From NCBI RefSeq assembly GCF_000519185.1, contig NZ_JAFA01000050.1, positions 1-54,668 of the forward strand: a stretch of DNA of 54,668 nucleotides, written 5' to 3'. The notes beneath the pieces were generated by a model. The model searched no databases and was not told the origin of the DNA. It was given only the letters and a program-made list of their open reading frames with translations. A program made the translations under genes and the position numbers. How positions within the stretch are numbered: the stretch's first letter is position 1; each line of letters opens with the position of its first letter. Below, in pieces: positions 9,261 to 16,849 of this stretch. Source of the DNA: Paraburkholderia nodosa DSM 21604. Its GTDB lineage: Bacteria; Pseudomonadota; Gammaproteobacteria; Burkholderiales; Burkholderiaceae.

Positions 9261-10784
9261 ATGACCGTCATCAAACAGGAAGACCTCATCCAGAGCATTG
9301 CGGATTCGCTGCAATACATCAGCTACTACCATCCGCAGGACTACATCGAGGCGCTCGGCCGCGCCTACGAACTCGAAGAGAGCCCGGCCGCGAAGGACGC
9401 GATCGCGCAGATCCTCACGAACAGCCGCATGTGCGCCGAGGGCAAGCGCCCCATCTGCCAGGACACCGGCATCGTCACGATCTTCGTGAAGGTCGGCATG
9501 GACGTGCGTTGGGACGGCGCCACGATGGGCGTGACCGACATGATCAACGAGGGCGTGCGCCGCGGTTACCTGAACCCGGACAACGTGCTGCGCGCCTCGA
9601 TCGTGAGCCCGCCCGAAGGCGGCCGCAAGAACACGAAGGACAACACGCCGGCCGTGATCCACTACGAGATCGTGCCGGGCGACAAGGTCGACGTGCAGGT
9701 TGCGGCCAAGGGCGGCGGCTCGGAGAACAAGTCGAAGTTCGTGATGCTCAACCCGTCCGACTCGATCGTCGACTGGGTGCTCAAGACCGTGCCGACGATG
9801 GGCGCGGGCTGGTGCCCGCCGGGCATGCTCGGCATCGGCATCGGCGGCACCGCTGAAAAGGCGATGCTGATGGCGAAGGAATCGCTCATGGAGTCGATCG
9901 ACATCCAGGAGATCATCAAGCGCGGTCCGAAGGACTGGGTCGAAGAACTGCGCGTCGAACTGCACGAGAAGGTCAACGCGCTCGGCATCGGCGCGCAGGG
10001 TCTGGGCGGTCTCGCCACCGTGCTCGACGTCAAGATCATGGCCACGGCCACGCACGCGGCTTCGAAGCCCGTCGCGATGATCCCGAACTGCGCCGCCACG
10101 CGCCACGCGCACTTCGTGCTCGACGGCTCGGGCCCGGCCAAGCTCGAAGCGCCTTCGCTCGACGCATGGCCGAAGGTCAACTGGGAACCGAACACGGAAA
10201 CGAGCAAGCGCGTCGACCTCAACATGCTCACGCCGGAAGAAGTCGCTTCGTGGAAGCCGGGCCAGACGCTGCTGCTCTCGGGCAAGATGCTCACGGGCCG
10301 CGACGCCGCGCACAAGCGCATCGCCGACATGCTCGCGAAGGGCGAGAAGCTGCCGGTGGACTTCAAGAACCGCGTGATCTACTACGTCGGCCCGGTCGAT
10401 CCGGTACGCGACGAAGTGGTTGGCCCGGCGGGTCCCACCACGGCCACGCGCATGGACAAGTTCACGGAGCTGATGCTCTCGCAAACGGGCCTCATCTCGA
10501 TGGTCGGCAAGGCCGAGCGCGGCCCGGTCGCCATCGAGGCGATCAAGAAGCACAAGGCGGCTTACCTGATGGCGGTGGGCGGCGCGGCTTACCTCGTGTC
10601 GAAGGCGATCCGCGGCTCGAAGGTCCTCGCGTTCGAAGACCTCGGCATGGAAGCCATCTACGAGTTCGACGTGCAGGACATGCCGGTGACGGTCGCAGTC
10701 GATTCGTCGGGCACCTCGGTTCACAAGACCGGCCCCGCCGAATGGCAGGCGAAGATCGGCAAGATTCCGGTCGCCACGGTTTGA
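9261..10784 (+). CDS. fumA: Class I (iron-sulphur) fumarate hydratase
   Basis: This 507-residue TCA-cycle enzyme interconverts fumarate and malate using an oxygen-sensitive [4Fe-4S] cluster. It has the single-chain fusion of alpha and beta class I domains. Cysteines expected to bind the cluster are visible in RPICQDTGIV, GAGWCPPGMLGIGIGG and MIPNCAATRHAHF. The C-terminal beta domain starts near residue 330 (WKPGQTLLLSGKMLTGRDAAHKR). The ATG at 9261 matches the family N terminus; the longer upstream open frame overlaps the UPF0114 gene and is spurious. A strong terminator follows. The symbol could equally be fumB; the aerobic role is inferred. Confidence 0.95.
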   Translation: MTVIKQEDLIQSIADSLQYISYYHPQDYIEALGRAYELEESPAAKDAIAQILTNSRMCAEGKRPICQDTGIVTIFVKVGMDVRWDGATMGVTDMINEGVRRGYLNPDNVLRASIVSPPEGGRKNTKDNTPAVIHYEIVPGDKVDVQVAAKGGGSENKSKFVMLNPSDSIVDWVLKTVPTMGAGWCPPGMLGIGIGGTAEKAMLMAKESLMESIDIQEIIKRGPKDWVEELRVELHEKVNALGIGAQGLGGLATVLDVKIMATATHAASKPVAMIPNCAATRHAHFVLDGSGPAKLEAPSLDAWPKVNWEPNTETSKRVDLNMLTPEEVASWKPGQTLLLSGKMLTGRDAAHKRIADMLAKGEKLPVDFKNRVIYYVGPVDPVRDEVVGPAGPTTATRMDKFTELMLSQTGLISMVGKAERGPVAIEAIKKHKAAYLMAVGGAAYLVSKAIRGSKVLAFEDLGMEAIYEFDVQDMPVTVAVDSSGTSVHKTGPAEWQAKIGKIPVATV

Positions 10785-10804
10785 TGCCTGCCTGATGCCA
10801 GTTT

Positions 10805-10836
10805 AAAAACCGGGGCCGCGCGCCCCGGTTTTTTTT
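10805..10836 (+). terminator. Intrinsic terminator after fumarase
   Basis: The stem AAACCGGGG / CCCCGGTTT encloses a short GC loop and is followed by a run of eight T residues. Confidence 0.9.
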
Positions 10837-10854
10837 GCGTCACGCCAGGCGTAC

Positions 10855-10869
10855 TGAGATTAATTCTCA
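10855..10869. promoter_or_regulatory. Fur-box-like palindrome upstream of bfr
   Basis: TGAGATTAATTCTCA matches 11 of 14 informative positions of the 7-1-7 Fur motif TGATAATnATTATCA and extends to a 17-bp near-perfect palindrome with flanking C and G. It lies 117 bp upstream of the bfr start. Regulation by Fur (repression or activation) is inferred. Confidence 0.5.
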
Positions 10870-10985
10870 GCACTGAGTAAATCGCCGATATTTACCGCAA
10901 TTCAATGTAGATTCGGCCTTGGCTTTTGTGAATTGAGCGTTTATTGTTGGAAACCAGTCACCGCCCCACAAAGAAAGGAAAGACT

Positions 10986-11465
10986 ATGCAAGGCGACAAG
11001 AAGGTCATCGAATATCTGAACGCGCAGCTCAAGAACGAGCTCACGGCTATCAATCAGTATTTCCTGCATGCCCGCATGTACAAGCACTGGGGCCTCGAGA
11101 AACTCGGCAAGCATGAATATGACGAATCGATCGGAGAAATGAAGCATGCCGATATGCTCATCGAGCGTATTTTCATGCTCGACGGTCTGCCGAACCTCCA
11201 GGACCTGCATAAGCTGCTGATTGGCGAGGAAACCAAGGAAATTCTCGAGTGCGATTTGAAGCTCGAACAAATTTCCCAGTCCACCTGCAAGGAAGCCATT
11301 GTTTATTGCGAATCGGTACGCGACTTCGTTTCGCGCGAGATTTTCGTGACGATTCTCGAAGACACCGAAGAACACATCGACTGGCTCGAAACGCAGATCG
11401 ACCTCATCGGCAAGGTCGGCATTCAGAATTACCAGCAGTCGGCCATGGGTTCGGTAGAATCCTGA
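10986..11465 (+). CDS. bfr: Bacterioferritin
   Basis: This 159-residue cytoplasmic iron-storage protein normally assembles as a 24-mer with haem at dimer interfaces. Ferroxidase and haem ligands align directly with the E. coli numbering: Glu18, Glu51, His54, Glu94 and His130 are present, and Met52 (haem ligand) is present. The exception is position 127, where the usual Glu is Thr (ILEDTEEHIDW, codon ACC). The start at 10986 follows AAAGAAAGGAAAG. The ORF codon frame is open 14 codons upstream, but those residues do not belong to the family. The gene stands alone behind a Fur-box-like palindrome, with murI downstream. Confidence 0.96.
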   Translation: MQGDKKVIEYLNAQLKNELTAINQYFLHARMYKHWGLEKLGKHEYDESIGEMKHADMLIERIFMLDGLPNLQDLHKLLIGEETKEILECDLKLEQISQSTCKEAIVYCESVRDFVSREIFVTILEDTEEHIDWLETQIDLIGKVGIQNYQQSAMGSVES

Positions 11466-11535
11466 TCGCGCGCCTCGCGCCCGCGCGCATCCGTCCGCCT
11501 TGCGGGTGCGCCCCAACCCTTTTGCGCCCATCCCC

Positions 11536-12396
11536 GTGAACCTTCCGGCCTCTTCCAGCGCTGCGCCCATCGGCATCTTCGACTCCGGTCTCGGCGGCCT
11601 GTCGGTGCTGCGCGCCGTGCGCGCGCTGCTGCCCGCCGAGCGGCTCGTGTATGCCGCCGACTCGCGCTACGCCCCCTACGGCCAGCGCGACGACGACTTC
11701 ATCGCCGACCGCACGCTCGCGATCGGCGAATGGCTCGTGGCGCAGGGCGCGAAGGCGCTGGTGGTGGCCTGCAACACAGCCACGGCGCAGTCGATCGCGC
11801 TCGTGCGCGAGCGGCTCTCCATTCCGCTCATCGGGGTCGAGCCGGGGATCAAACCGGCGGCGCTGGTTTCGAAATCGCGCGTGGCGGGCGTCCTCGCCAC
11901 CCAGGTCACGCTGCGCAGCGCGCGCTTTCAGGCGCTCGTGGAGCGCCACGCGGCCGACCTGCGCGTGCTGTGCCAGCCGGGCCATGGCCTCGTGGAGGCC
12001 GTGGAGCGCTGCGACATCGGTTCGGCCGAATTGCTCGCGCTGCTGCGCGCGTACGTCGAGCCCATGCTCGACGCGGGCGCGGACACGCTCGTGCTCGGCT
12101 GCACGCACTACCCGTTTCTCGACGCGGCGATCCGCTCGATCGTCGGCGAACGCATGATGCTCGTCGACACGAGCGTCGCCATCGCACGGCAGCTCGAACG
12201 CGTGCTCGACCAGCACGGCCTGCGCGCGAGCGGCGAGCCGGCCGGCGCAGGCGGCGACAAGATTCGCTTCTGCTCGACGAGCGACGGCGCGCACTTGCGC
12301 GAACTGGCGGCCGCGCTGCTGGGTCTCGACGCCGATGTCGAGCGCGTGGTCATCCCGTCGCGCCGCACGCGGGAGCTGGAAGCGAACGCGGCCTGA
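11536..12396 (+). CDS. murI: Glutamate racemase
   Basis: This roughly 286-residue cytoplasmic enzyme makes D-glutamate for peptidoglycan. Both catalytic cysteines are seen, in VVACNTATA and LGCTHYPFL, together with the N-terminal IGIFDSGLGGLSVL and the DSRYAPYGQ segment. The start is uncertain: GTG at 11536 gives the most family-like N terminus, while GTG at 11506 and TTG at 11500 are also in frame. It begins 70 bp after bfr and may be read from the bfr promoter. Its place between two iron genes looks coincidental. Confidence 0.94.
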   Translation: MNLPASSSAAPIGIFDSGLGGLSVLRAVRALLPAERLVYAADSRYAPYGQRDDDFIADRTLAIGEWLVAQGAKALVVACNTATAQSIALVRERLSIPLIGVEPGIKPAALVSKSRVAGVLATQVTLRSARFQALVERHAADLRVLCQPGHGLVEAVERCDIGSAELLALLRAYVEPMLDAGADTLVLGCTHYPFLDAAIRSIVGERMMLVDTSVAIARQLERVLDQHGLRASGEPAGAGGDKIRFCSTSDGAHLRELAAALLGLDADVERVVIPSRRTRELEANAA

Positions 12397-12762
12397 CGCG
12401 CCGGCGCCACACACCGCGCGCGACGCGAGGTTGGCGATTCGCGTCTCGCCCTGGCGTTCGCGTTTCAACCCCGTTTCCGCACATCTGACTCACCTGCCTC
12501 GTTCGGTCTGACTCCTGTCAGAAGCCCGCTGGCGGGCTCCGGCGGCAACGCGCAATCCTGCGAGCAGTCACACAACGGATAGCCGCTAGCCGGCCCGTCA
12601 AATGCCTTGACGAGCGCCCCACCCTGGCTAGCCTTTTCCTGACGCAAAGCAAAACCCCTGCTAAGCATCCGGTTATGTTACAAAAAATCCATCTGGCCGC
12701 TTGCCAAACCCAGCAAACATAATGATAATAATTCGCATTAACTCTCTCTATTGCGGTCCATC
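12397..12762. other. Intergenic region between murI and bfd (366 bp)
   Basis: A GCCCGC/GCGGGC hairpin near 12523-12536 may terminate murI, though no T-tract follows. The bfd Fur box lies at 12723-12737. A 67-codon minus-strand frame at 12465-12668 lacks a ribosome-binding site and is not called. Confidence 0.55.
12723..12737. promoter_or_regulatory. Fur box upstream of bfd
   Basis: TGATAATAATTCGCA matches 12 of 14 informative positions of the 7-1-7 Fur consensus. The 19-bp window from 12718 matches 15 of 19 positions of GATAATGATAATCATTATC. It lies 26 bp before the bfd start, which is ideal for repression. Confidence 0.8.
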
Positions 12763-13017
12763 ATGATTGTCTGCGTTTGCAAATCCGTCTCCGACCGGAC
12801 GATCCGCGCCTCCATTCAGGAAGGCATGGATTCTTTCGACGAGCTGCAATTCGAGCTCGGCGTCGCGACCTGCTGCGGCAAGTGCGAAGAATCCGTTCGT
12901 GACGTGATGGCGCAAAGCGGTGTCTGTGCGAGCCGCTGCGGGGTCACGCAACCGGCGCACCCCGCCGTGGTCCCCCATGCGGTTCCGCTCACGTTTTACG
13001 AGCGCAAGGCTGCCTGA
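12763..13017 (+). CDS. bfd: Bacterioferritin-associated ferredoxin
   Basis: This 84-residue [2Fe-2S] protein has the BFD-fold cysteine pattern CVC near the N terminus (MIVCVCKSV) and CCGKC at about residues 40-44. It donates electrons to bacterioferritin haem to release stored iron under starvation. The last 25 residues (after GVCASRCG) are a variable tail. The Fur box immediately upstream fits induction during iron limitation. The short ORF and tonB-exbB-exbD follow in the same direction, so bfd may head an iron-starvation operon. Confidence 0.93.
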   Translation: MIVCVCKSVSDRTIRASIQEGMDSFDELQFELGVATCCGKCEESVRDVMAQSGVCASRCGVTQPAHPAVVPHAVPLTFYERKAA

Positions 13018-13165
13018 AGCCATGGCGCGCATCCGGCCACCGATGCGCGCCCGCCCCGTCCGCCCGTTTAGCCAAAGGCGCCTCAGGCGCCACGCGCCGC
13101 GGACCTCAAATCGCCGCCGACAGCAAGCCCGTCTCCCGACCAGCCAGCTACCGCTCGTGACCCTC

Positions 13166-13174
13166 AAAGGAGGT
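13166..13174 (+). promoter_or_regulatory. Perfect Shine-Dalgarno sequence for the 20-residue ORF
   Basis: AAAGGAGGT is fully complementary to the 16S rRNA 3' end and lies four bases before the ATG at 13179. It is the strongest ribosome site I noticed in the window, and it serves an ORF too short for routine gene calling. Confidence 0.85.
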
Positions 13175-13178
13175 CGTG

Positions 13179-13241
13179 ATGGAATTGCTGCTCGGATTCG
13201 TAACGACGTTGTGCATCTCGCTGTTGATCTTTCGCAAATAA
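13179..13241 (+). CDS. 20-residue membrane peptide ORF upstream of tonB
   Basis: The ORF encodes MELLLGFVTTLCISLLIFRK and ends in TAA. It consists of one hydrophobic helix of about 16 residues with an acidic N-terminal residue and a basic C-terminal pair, as in known single-pass micropeptides (N-out or N-in not determined). It has a perfect Shine-Dalgarno sequence and sits between bfd and tonB, 46 bases before the tonB start. It may be a small subunit or regulator of the TonB-ExbB-ExbD complex, or a leader whose translation affects tonB. I recognise no family. Confidence 0.6.
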   Translation: MELLLGFVTTLCISLLIFRK

Positions 13242-13287
13242 AGCTGCCCGACACGACGCGCCGGTTCGCCTGCGCGCCGCCGTCCGC

Positions 13288-14037
13288 ATGGCAGCCACGC
13301 TAAACATGCAGGCTTTCCAAACCACCGCTGGCACGCTGCCGTCTCCCTCCGTTCGCGTCAATCGCCGTGTCGTCACTGCGAGCGCGATCGTGGTCGCGCT
13401 GCATGCCGCGCTCATCGCCGTCGTGCTGATGAAGCGCGAACCCGTGACGCCCGTTGCGCTCCAGTCGCAGACGATGACGGCCGAACTGCTCAAGCCCGAG
13501 CCGGTCGCCGCCCCCGCTGCGATACAGTCCACGCCCACACCACCGCCGCCCAAGCCAGTCCCGCACGTGACGCGCGACAAGCCGAAGGTTCAGCCCAAGC
13601 CGAAGCCAACGCCGCTACCTGTGGCCGAAGCGCCCTCGCAGCACGCGATCGAGTCGGCCGCGCCCACCGCGCCCACGCCGCCGGCTCCCACGCCGCCCGC
13701 GCCCGCACCGCAAGCCGCGGCGGCCACCGACGCCAAGCCGACCATGGCGCTGTCGGCACCGAAGAACGTATCGCACCTCGACTGCCGCATCGTGCAGCCC
13801 GACTACCCGACGCTCTCGCGCCGGCGCGGCGAAACCGGCACGGCATTCGTGCACTTCGTCGTGGGTCTCACGGGCAAGATCGAGAACATCGAGCTGAAGA
13901 AGTCGAGCGGCTCCGCCCGCCTCGACGACGCCGCGCTCGACGCGATGCGCCAAAGCTCGTGCAAGCCGTACCTGGAAAACGGCGAAGCCGTCCGCGCGGC
14001 CTACACGCAACCATTCGAGTTCAGCCTGAATAATTGA
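13288..14037 (+). CDS. tonB: TonB energy transducer
   Basis: This 249-residue inner-membrane/periplasmic protein couples the proton motive force to outer-membrane receptors. One N-terminal transmembrane helix (about 28-48) carries the Ser...His arrangement (S32, H39) typical of TonB. Residues ~70-145 are a Pro/Ala/Lys-rich spacer with PTPPPPKP and PTPPAPTPPAP. The C-terminal TonB fold covers about 160-249 (PDYPTLSRRRGETG...LDDAALDAMRQS). A second ATG at 13306 is possible; neither start has a strong ribosome site. It is followed by exbB and exbD. Confidence 0.93.
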   Translation: MAATLNMQAFQTTAGTLPSPSVRVNRRVVTASAIVVALHAALIAVVLMKREPVTPVALQSQTMTAELLKPEPVAAPAAIQSTPTPPPPKPVPHVTRDKPKVQPKPKPTPLPVAEAPSQHAIESAAPTAPTPPAPTPPAPAPQAAAATDAKPTMALSAPKNVSHLDCRIVQPDYPTLSRRRGETGTAFVHFVVGLTGKIENIELKKSSGSARLDDAALDAMRQSSCKPYLENGEAVRAAYTQPFEFSLNN

Positions 14038-14084
14038 CCGGCTGAAGCCACACGCTTTCATGAATTGAATAAAGAGGATCAGGA

Positions 14085-14831
14085 ATGCAGAACTACGGTA
14101 TCGCCCACGTCTGGGCGCAAGGGGATTTCGTGACGCGCGGCATCGCGCTCGCGTTGTTGATCATGTCGGTGCTGTCGTGGTGCGTGATCGTCGTGAAGGG
14201 CTGGAATGTCGCGCGCCTCAAACGCCTCACGAAGAACGCCGAGCAGCAGTTCTGGCATTCGGACGATCTCGCCGACGGCGTGAAGAAGCTCGGCAGCGGC
14301 TCGCGCGAAGACAACCCGTTCCTCGCGCTTGCGCTGTCGGGCCAGGAAGCCGCCGATCACCATCATCAGACGCAGCCGCATCTGCACGACCGCATGGACG
14401 TGTCGGACTGGGTCACGCGCTGCCTGAAGGACACGATGGACGACTCGGTCGCGAAGATGCAAAGCGGCCTCGCCATTCTCGCCTCGATCGGCAGCACGGC
14501 ACCGTTCGTCGGCCTGTTCGGCACGGTGTGGGGCATCTATCACGCACTGCTTACGATCGGCGCGACGGGTCAAACCTCGATCGACGCCGTGGCCGGCCCG
14601 GTGGGCGAAGCGCTCATCATGACCGCCTTCGGCCTGTTCGTCGCGATTCCCGCCGTGCTCGGCTATAACGCCCTCACCCGCGCCAACAAGGCGATCGTCA
14701 CGAAGCTCAACCGCTTCGCGCACGGCCTGCATGCCTTCTTCGTGACGGGCGCGCGCCTCACCTCGACCGCACGTGGCGGCGCGAAGGAAGGCAACACGAG
14801 CAACCTGCGTGTCGCTGCGCGCAGCCACTAA
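14085..14831 (+). CDS. exbB: ExbB proton-channel subunit
   Basis: This 248-residue inner-membrane protein of the MotA/TolQ/ExbB family has three hydrophobic segments (about 15-38, 125-150, 170-195). The conserved GSTAPFVGLFGTVWGIYHAL and GEALIMTAFGLFVAIPAVLGYN blocks are visible. With ExbD it forms the proton channel that powers TonB. AGGATCAGGA precedes the ATG. A His-rich stretch (DHHHQTQPHLH) lies in the cytoplasmic region near residue 87. It begins 47 bp after tonB. Confidence 0.96.
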   Translation: MQNYGIAHVWAQGDFVTRGIALALLIMSVLSWCVIVVKGWNVARLKRLTKNAEQQFWHSDDLADGVKKLGSGSREDNPFLALALSGQEAADHHHQTQPHLHDRMDVSDWVTRCLKDTMDDSVAKMQSGLAILASIGSTAPFVGLFGTVWGIYHALLTIGATGQTSIDAVAGPVGEALIMTAFGLFVAIPAVLGYNALTRANKAIVTKLNRFAHGLHAFFVTGARLTSTARGGAKEGNTSNLRVAARSH

Positions 14832-14849
14832 AGAGCGGAGGCAAGCATC

Positions 14850-15269
14850 ATGGCGATGAGCCCCTTTGCCAGCGACGACGACGATGGCCTGATGAACGAA
14901 ATCAACATGACGCCGCTCGTCGACGTCATGTTGGTTCTCCTGATCGTTTTCATGGTGACGATTCCCGTGATCCGTCACGCCGTGAAGATCGACCTGCCGC
15001 ATGCGAGCAGCCAGAAGGAAGACGCGAAGCCCGCGCAGATCAACATCTCGATCGAAGCGGACGGCACCGTGCTGTGGGACGGCACGCAGGTCGACGACGC
15101 GGCGCTGAACCAGAAGATCGCAGCGGCGGCGCAAACGACGCCGCAACCGGAACTGCATCTGAACGCGGACCGCAAGGTGCAGTACGAACGCGTTGCCCAG
15201 GTGATGTCCGCCGCGCAAAGCGGCGGCCTCACGAAGCTCGGCTTCGTCACCGACCCTGCGCATCACTGA
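14850..15269 (+). CDS. exbD: ExbD proton-channel subunit
   Basis: This 139-residue protein has one transmembrane helix at about 21-42 and the signature NEINMTPLVDVMLVLLIVFMV. Its aspartate (Asp26) corresponds to the essential proton-carrying residue of ExbD (Asp25 in E. coli). The periplasmic domain (about 45-139) has the usual peptidoglycan-proximal TolR-like fold. GCGGAGGC precedes the ATG. It ends the tonB-exbB-exbD operon, followed by a strong terminator. Confidence 0.96.
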   Translation: MAMSPFASDDDDGLMNEINMTPLVDVMLVLLIVFMVTIPVIRHAVKIDLPHASSQKEDAKPAQINISIEADGTVLWDGTQVDDAALNQKIAAAAQTTPQPELHLNADRKVQYERVAQVMSAAQSGGLTKLGFVTDPAHH

Positions 15270-15687
15270 TCGCGTCACTACGCGCAGCGCGCTTAATTCA
15301 GCGGTACAAAGTAAAAGGCCTTCATCGTCAGATGAAGGCCTTTTTTCGTGCGCACGCGGCGCATTCGGGCGGTGGCGACGACTCCCCGACAATCGATCGG
15401 TTCACGCCGGCACATGCGACTGCCGTGGGCAACACGGACTGCGCTTTCGGCCCTGAAGGCCCACTATGATAGCGGCCATCAATTCCCGCTCAAGACCGGT
15501 GCTTGGCGAGAAGAACTCCAATATATTCCTCTCGCTTCGCGCCTACAAGAGTTAGGCCATTGAATGTAGCGATGGCCGCTCACGCTTGAATGCCTAAAAA
15601 CAAATGGCGCTAAACGTTGTGCACAAATGCACTGCGTGAAAACTCAATGTTTCATACAAGCGCACGCGCGTGCACGTTCGCAAAGCT
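15270..15687. other. Convergent intergenic region (418 bp)
   Basis: It contains the exbD terminator. The remainder, between exbD and the converging LysR gene, shows no ORF with a ribosome site, no tRNA-like structure and no repeat that I can see. Confidence 0.55.
15313..15346 (+). terminator. Intrinsic terminator after exbD
   Basis: AAAGGCCTTCATC and GATGAAGGCCTTT form a 13-bp stem with a GTCA loop, followed by six T residues. A preceding A-run lets it act on the opposite strand too. Confidence 0.95.
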
Positions 15688-16728
15688 TCATGCCGTTTCG
15701 ATCCTGCTCGCGCTCTTTGTGCGCGACAGCCCAACCTCTCTGCTGGGTGCACGCTGCCCTTCTGCAGGCGCTGCAAGCGCGGCGATCTCGCTTCTCAGCG
15801 GACATTCCTGCTGCAAGCCCTTATCGGCATCGAGCACTTCCACGAGGTAATCGACGAAGGCACGCACGGCCGGAACCATGCCCTGGCGCGAGAGGAATAC
15901 CGCATAGAGCTGCGGCACCGGCAGCGTCCAGCCCGGCATCACCGGTGAAAGCTTGCCCGAGCGCAGCGCGGCACCGTACATCATCTCCGGCAATGCCGCG
16001 ATGCCGAGGCCTTCCAGCGCCGCTTCACGGATCGTCGTGAGGTCCGCGGTGATGAGGCGCGGCTCGTGTTCGTGCGAATGTCGCGTGCCATCGGGTGCGA
16101 TGAGCTGAAACACGTGGCGGCCGTCGCCCGTGGGCGTATCGAGCGTTTCGAAGCGCGTGAGGTCGTCGGGCGTGAGCGGCGGCGCGTTCTGCGCGAGCAG
16201 GCTCGGCGCGCCCACCAGCATCTGCTCGGTGCGCCACAGCGGACGCACCACGATATTGGCGTTCTGCGGCGGCTCCGAGCGCACGCGCAGCGCGATATCC
16301 ACCGAATCTTCGAACAGGTCGATCACGCGGTTCGTCACGCGCATCACCACCCGCACCTCGGGGTAGCGATGCATGAATTCCGGAATGATCTGCGAAAAGA
16401 TGGTTTGCGAAAGCGTGACGGGCACGCTCACGCGCACCGTGCCGCGCGGCGACGAGCGCAGCGACTGAACGACGTTCACCGCAGCCTGCGCCTCGGCGAG
16501 CATCGAGCGGCAATGCTGGTAGAAGAGTTCGCCCGCTTCGGTGAGCGCGAGCTTGCGCGTGGAACGCTGCAGCAGGCGCACGCCGAGCGAGGCCTCGAGT
16601 TCGCTCACCCGCCGCGACAGACGCGACTTCGAGATGCCGAGCACGCGTTCGGCAGCGGAAAAGCCGCCATGCTCGATCACCTGCGAAAAGTACATCAGGT
16701 CGTTGAGGTTATGCGAATCGATCTTCAT
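15688..16728 (-). CDS. LysR-family transcriptional regulator
   Basis: This 346-residue DNA-binding regulator has its N-terminal winged helix-turn-helix at about 8-66 (GGFSAAERVLGISKSRLSRRVSELEASLG). The effector-binding domain follows from about 95. It is some 40 residues longer than the usual ~300 because of a C-terminal tail rich in charged residues. It is divergent from the pirin gene with 121 bp between the starts, the standard arrangement in which a LysR protein controls its neighbour. The ATG at 16728 gives the family N terminus; an upstream in-frame TTG is unlikely. Confidence 0.93.
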   Translation of the reverse strand: MKIDSHNLNDLMYFSQVIEHGGFSAAERVLGISKSRLSRRVSELEASLGVRLLQRSTRKLALTEAGELFYQHCRSMLAEAQAAVNVVQSLRSSPRGTVRVSVPVTLSQTIFSQIIPEFMHRYPEVRVVMRVTNRVIDLFEDSVDIALRVRSEPPQNANIVVRPLWRTEQMLVGAPSLLAQNAPPLTPDDLTRFETLDTPTGDGRHVFQLIAPDGTRHSHEHEPRLITADLTTIREAALEGLGIAALPEMMYGAALRSGKLSPVMPGWTLPVPQLYAVFLSRQGMVPAVRAFVDYLVEVLDADKGLQQECPLRSEIAALAAPAEGQRAPSREVGLSRTKSASRIETA

Positions 16729-16778
16729 GTCGTCGTTCCAGCGATGGGACAATCCATTGCGATGAGGCCGTAAAACAG

Positions 16779-16789
16779 GCCAAATTGGC
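16779..16789. promoter_or_regulatory. Palindrome in the lysR/pirin divergent promoter
   Basis: GCCAAATTGGC is a perfect 11-bp inverted repeat (odd centre) with an outer AGG...CCT extension, just upstream of the TATAAT at 16794. It is a plausible part of the LysR binding site, although a clean T-N11-A motif is not evident. Confidence 0.4.
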
Positions 16790-16793
16790 TACC

Positions 16794-16799
16794 TATAAT
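16794..16799 (+). promoter_or_regulatory. Consensus -10 element for the pirin gene
   Basis: TATAAT lies 51 bp before the pirin ATG. No recognisable -35 is present at the normal distance (TAAAAC), which fits an activator-dependent promoter. Confidence 0.5.
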
Positions 16800-16849
16800 A
16801 GCGGTTTGTTTCGCATATAACGCAATTCCCACAATTCGAGGTGATATCC

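Noticed and set aside
12465..12668. 67-codon minus-strand ORF between murI and bfd
   Set aside because: No Shine-Dalgarno sequence, no recognised domain, and composition typical of chance ORFs in GC-rich DNA; it runs across the region of the bfd promoter.
10986..13017. bfr-murI-bfd as one functional iron operon
   Set aside because: murI belongs to peptidoglycan synthesis, and bfd has its own Fur box, so a shared operon function is not supported.
15348..15563. 71-codon plus-strand ORF after exbD
   Set aside because: It starts inside the terminator, has no ribosome site, and its sequence looks like random translated GC-rich DNA.
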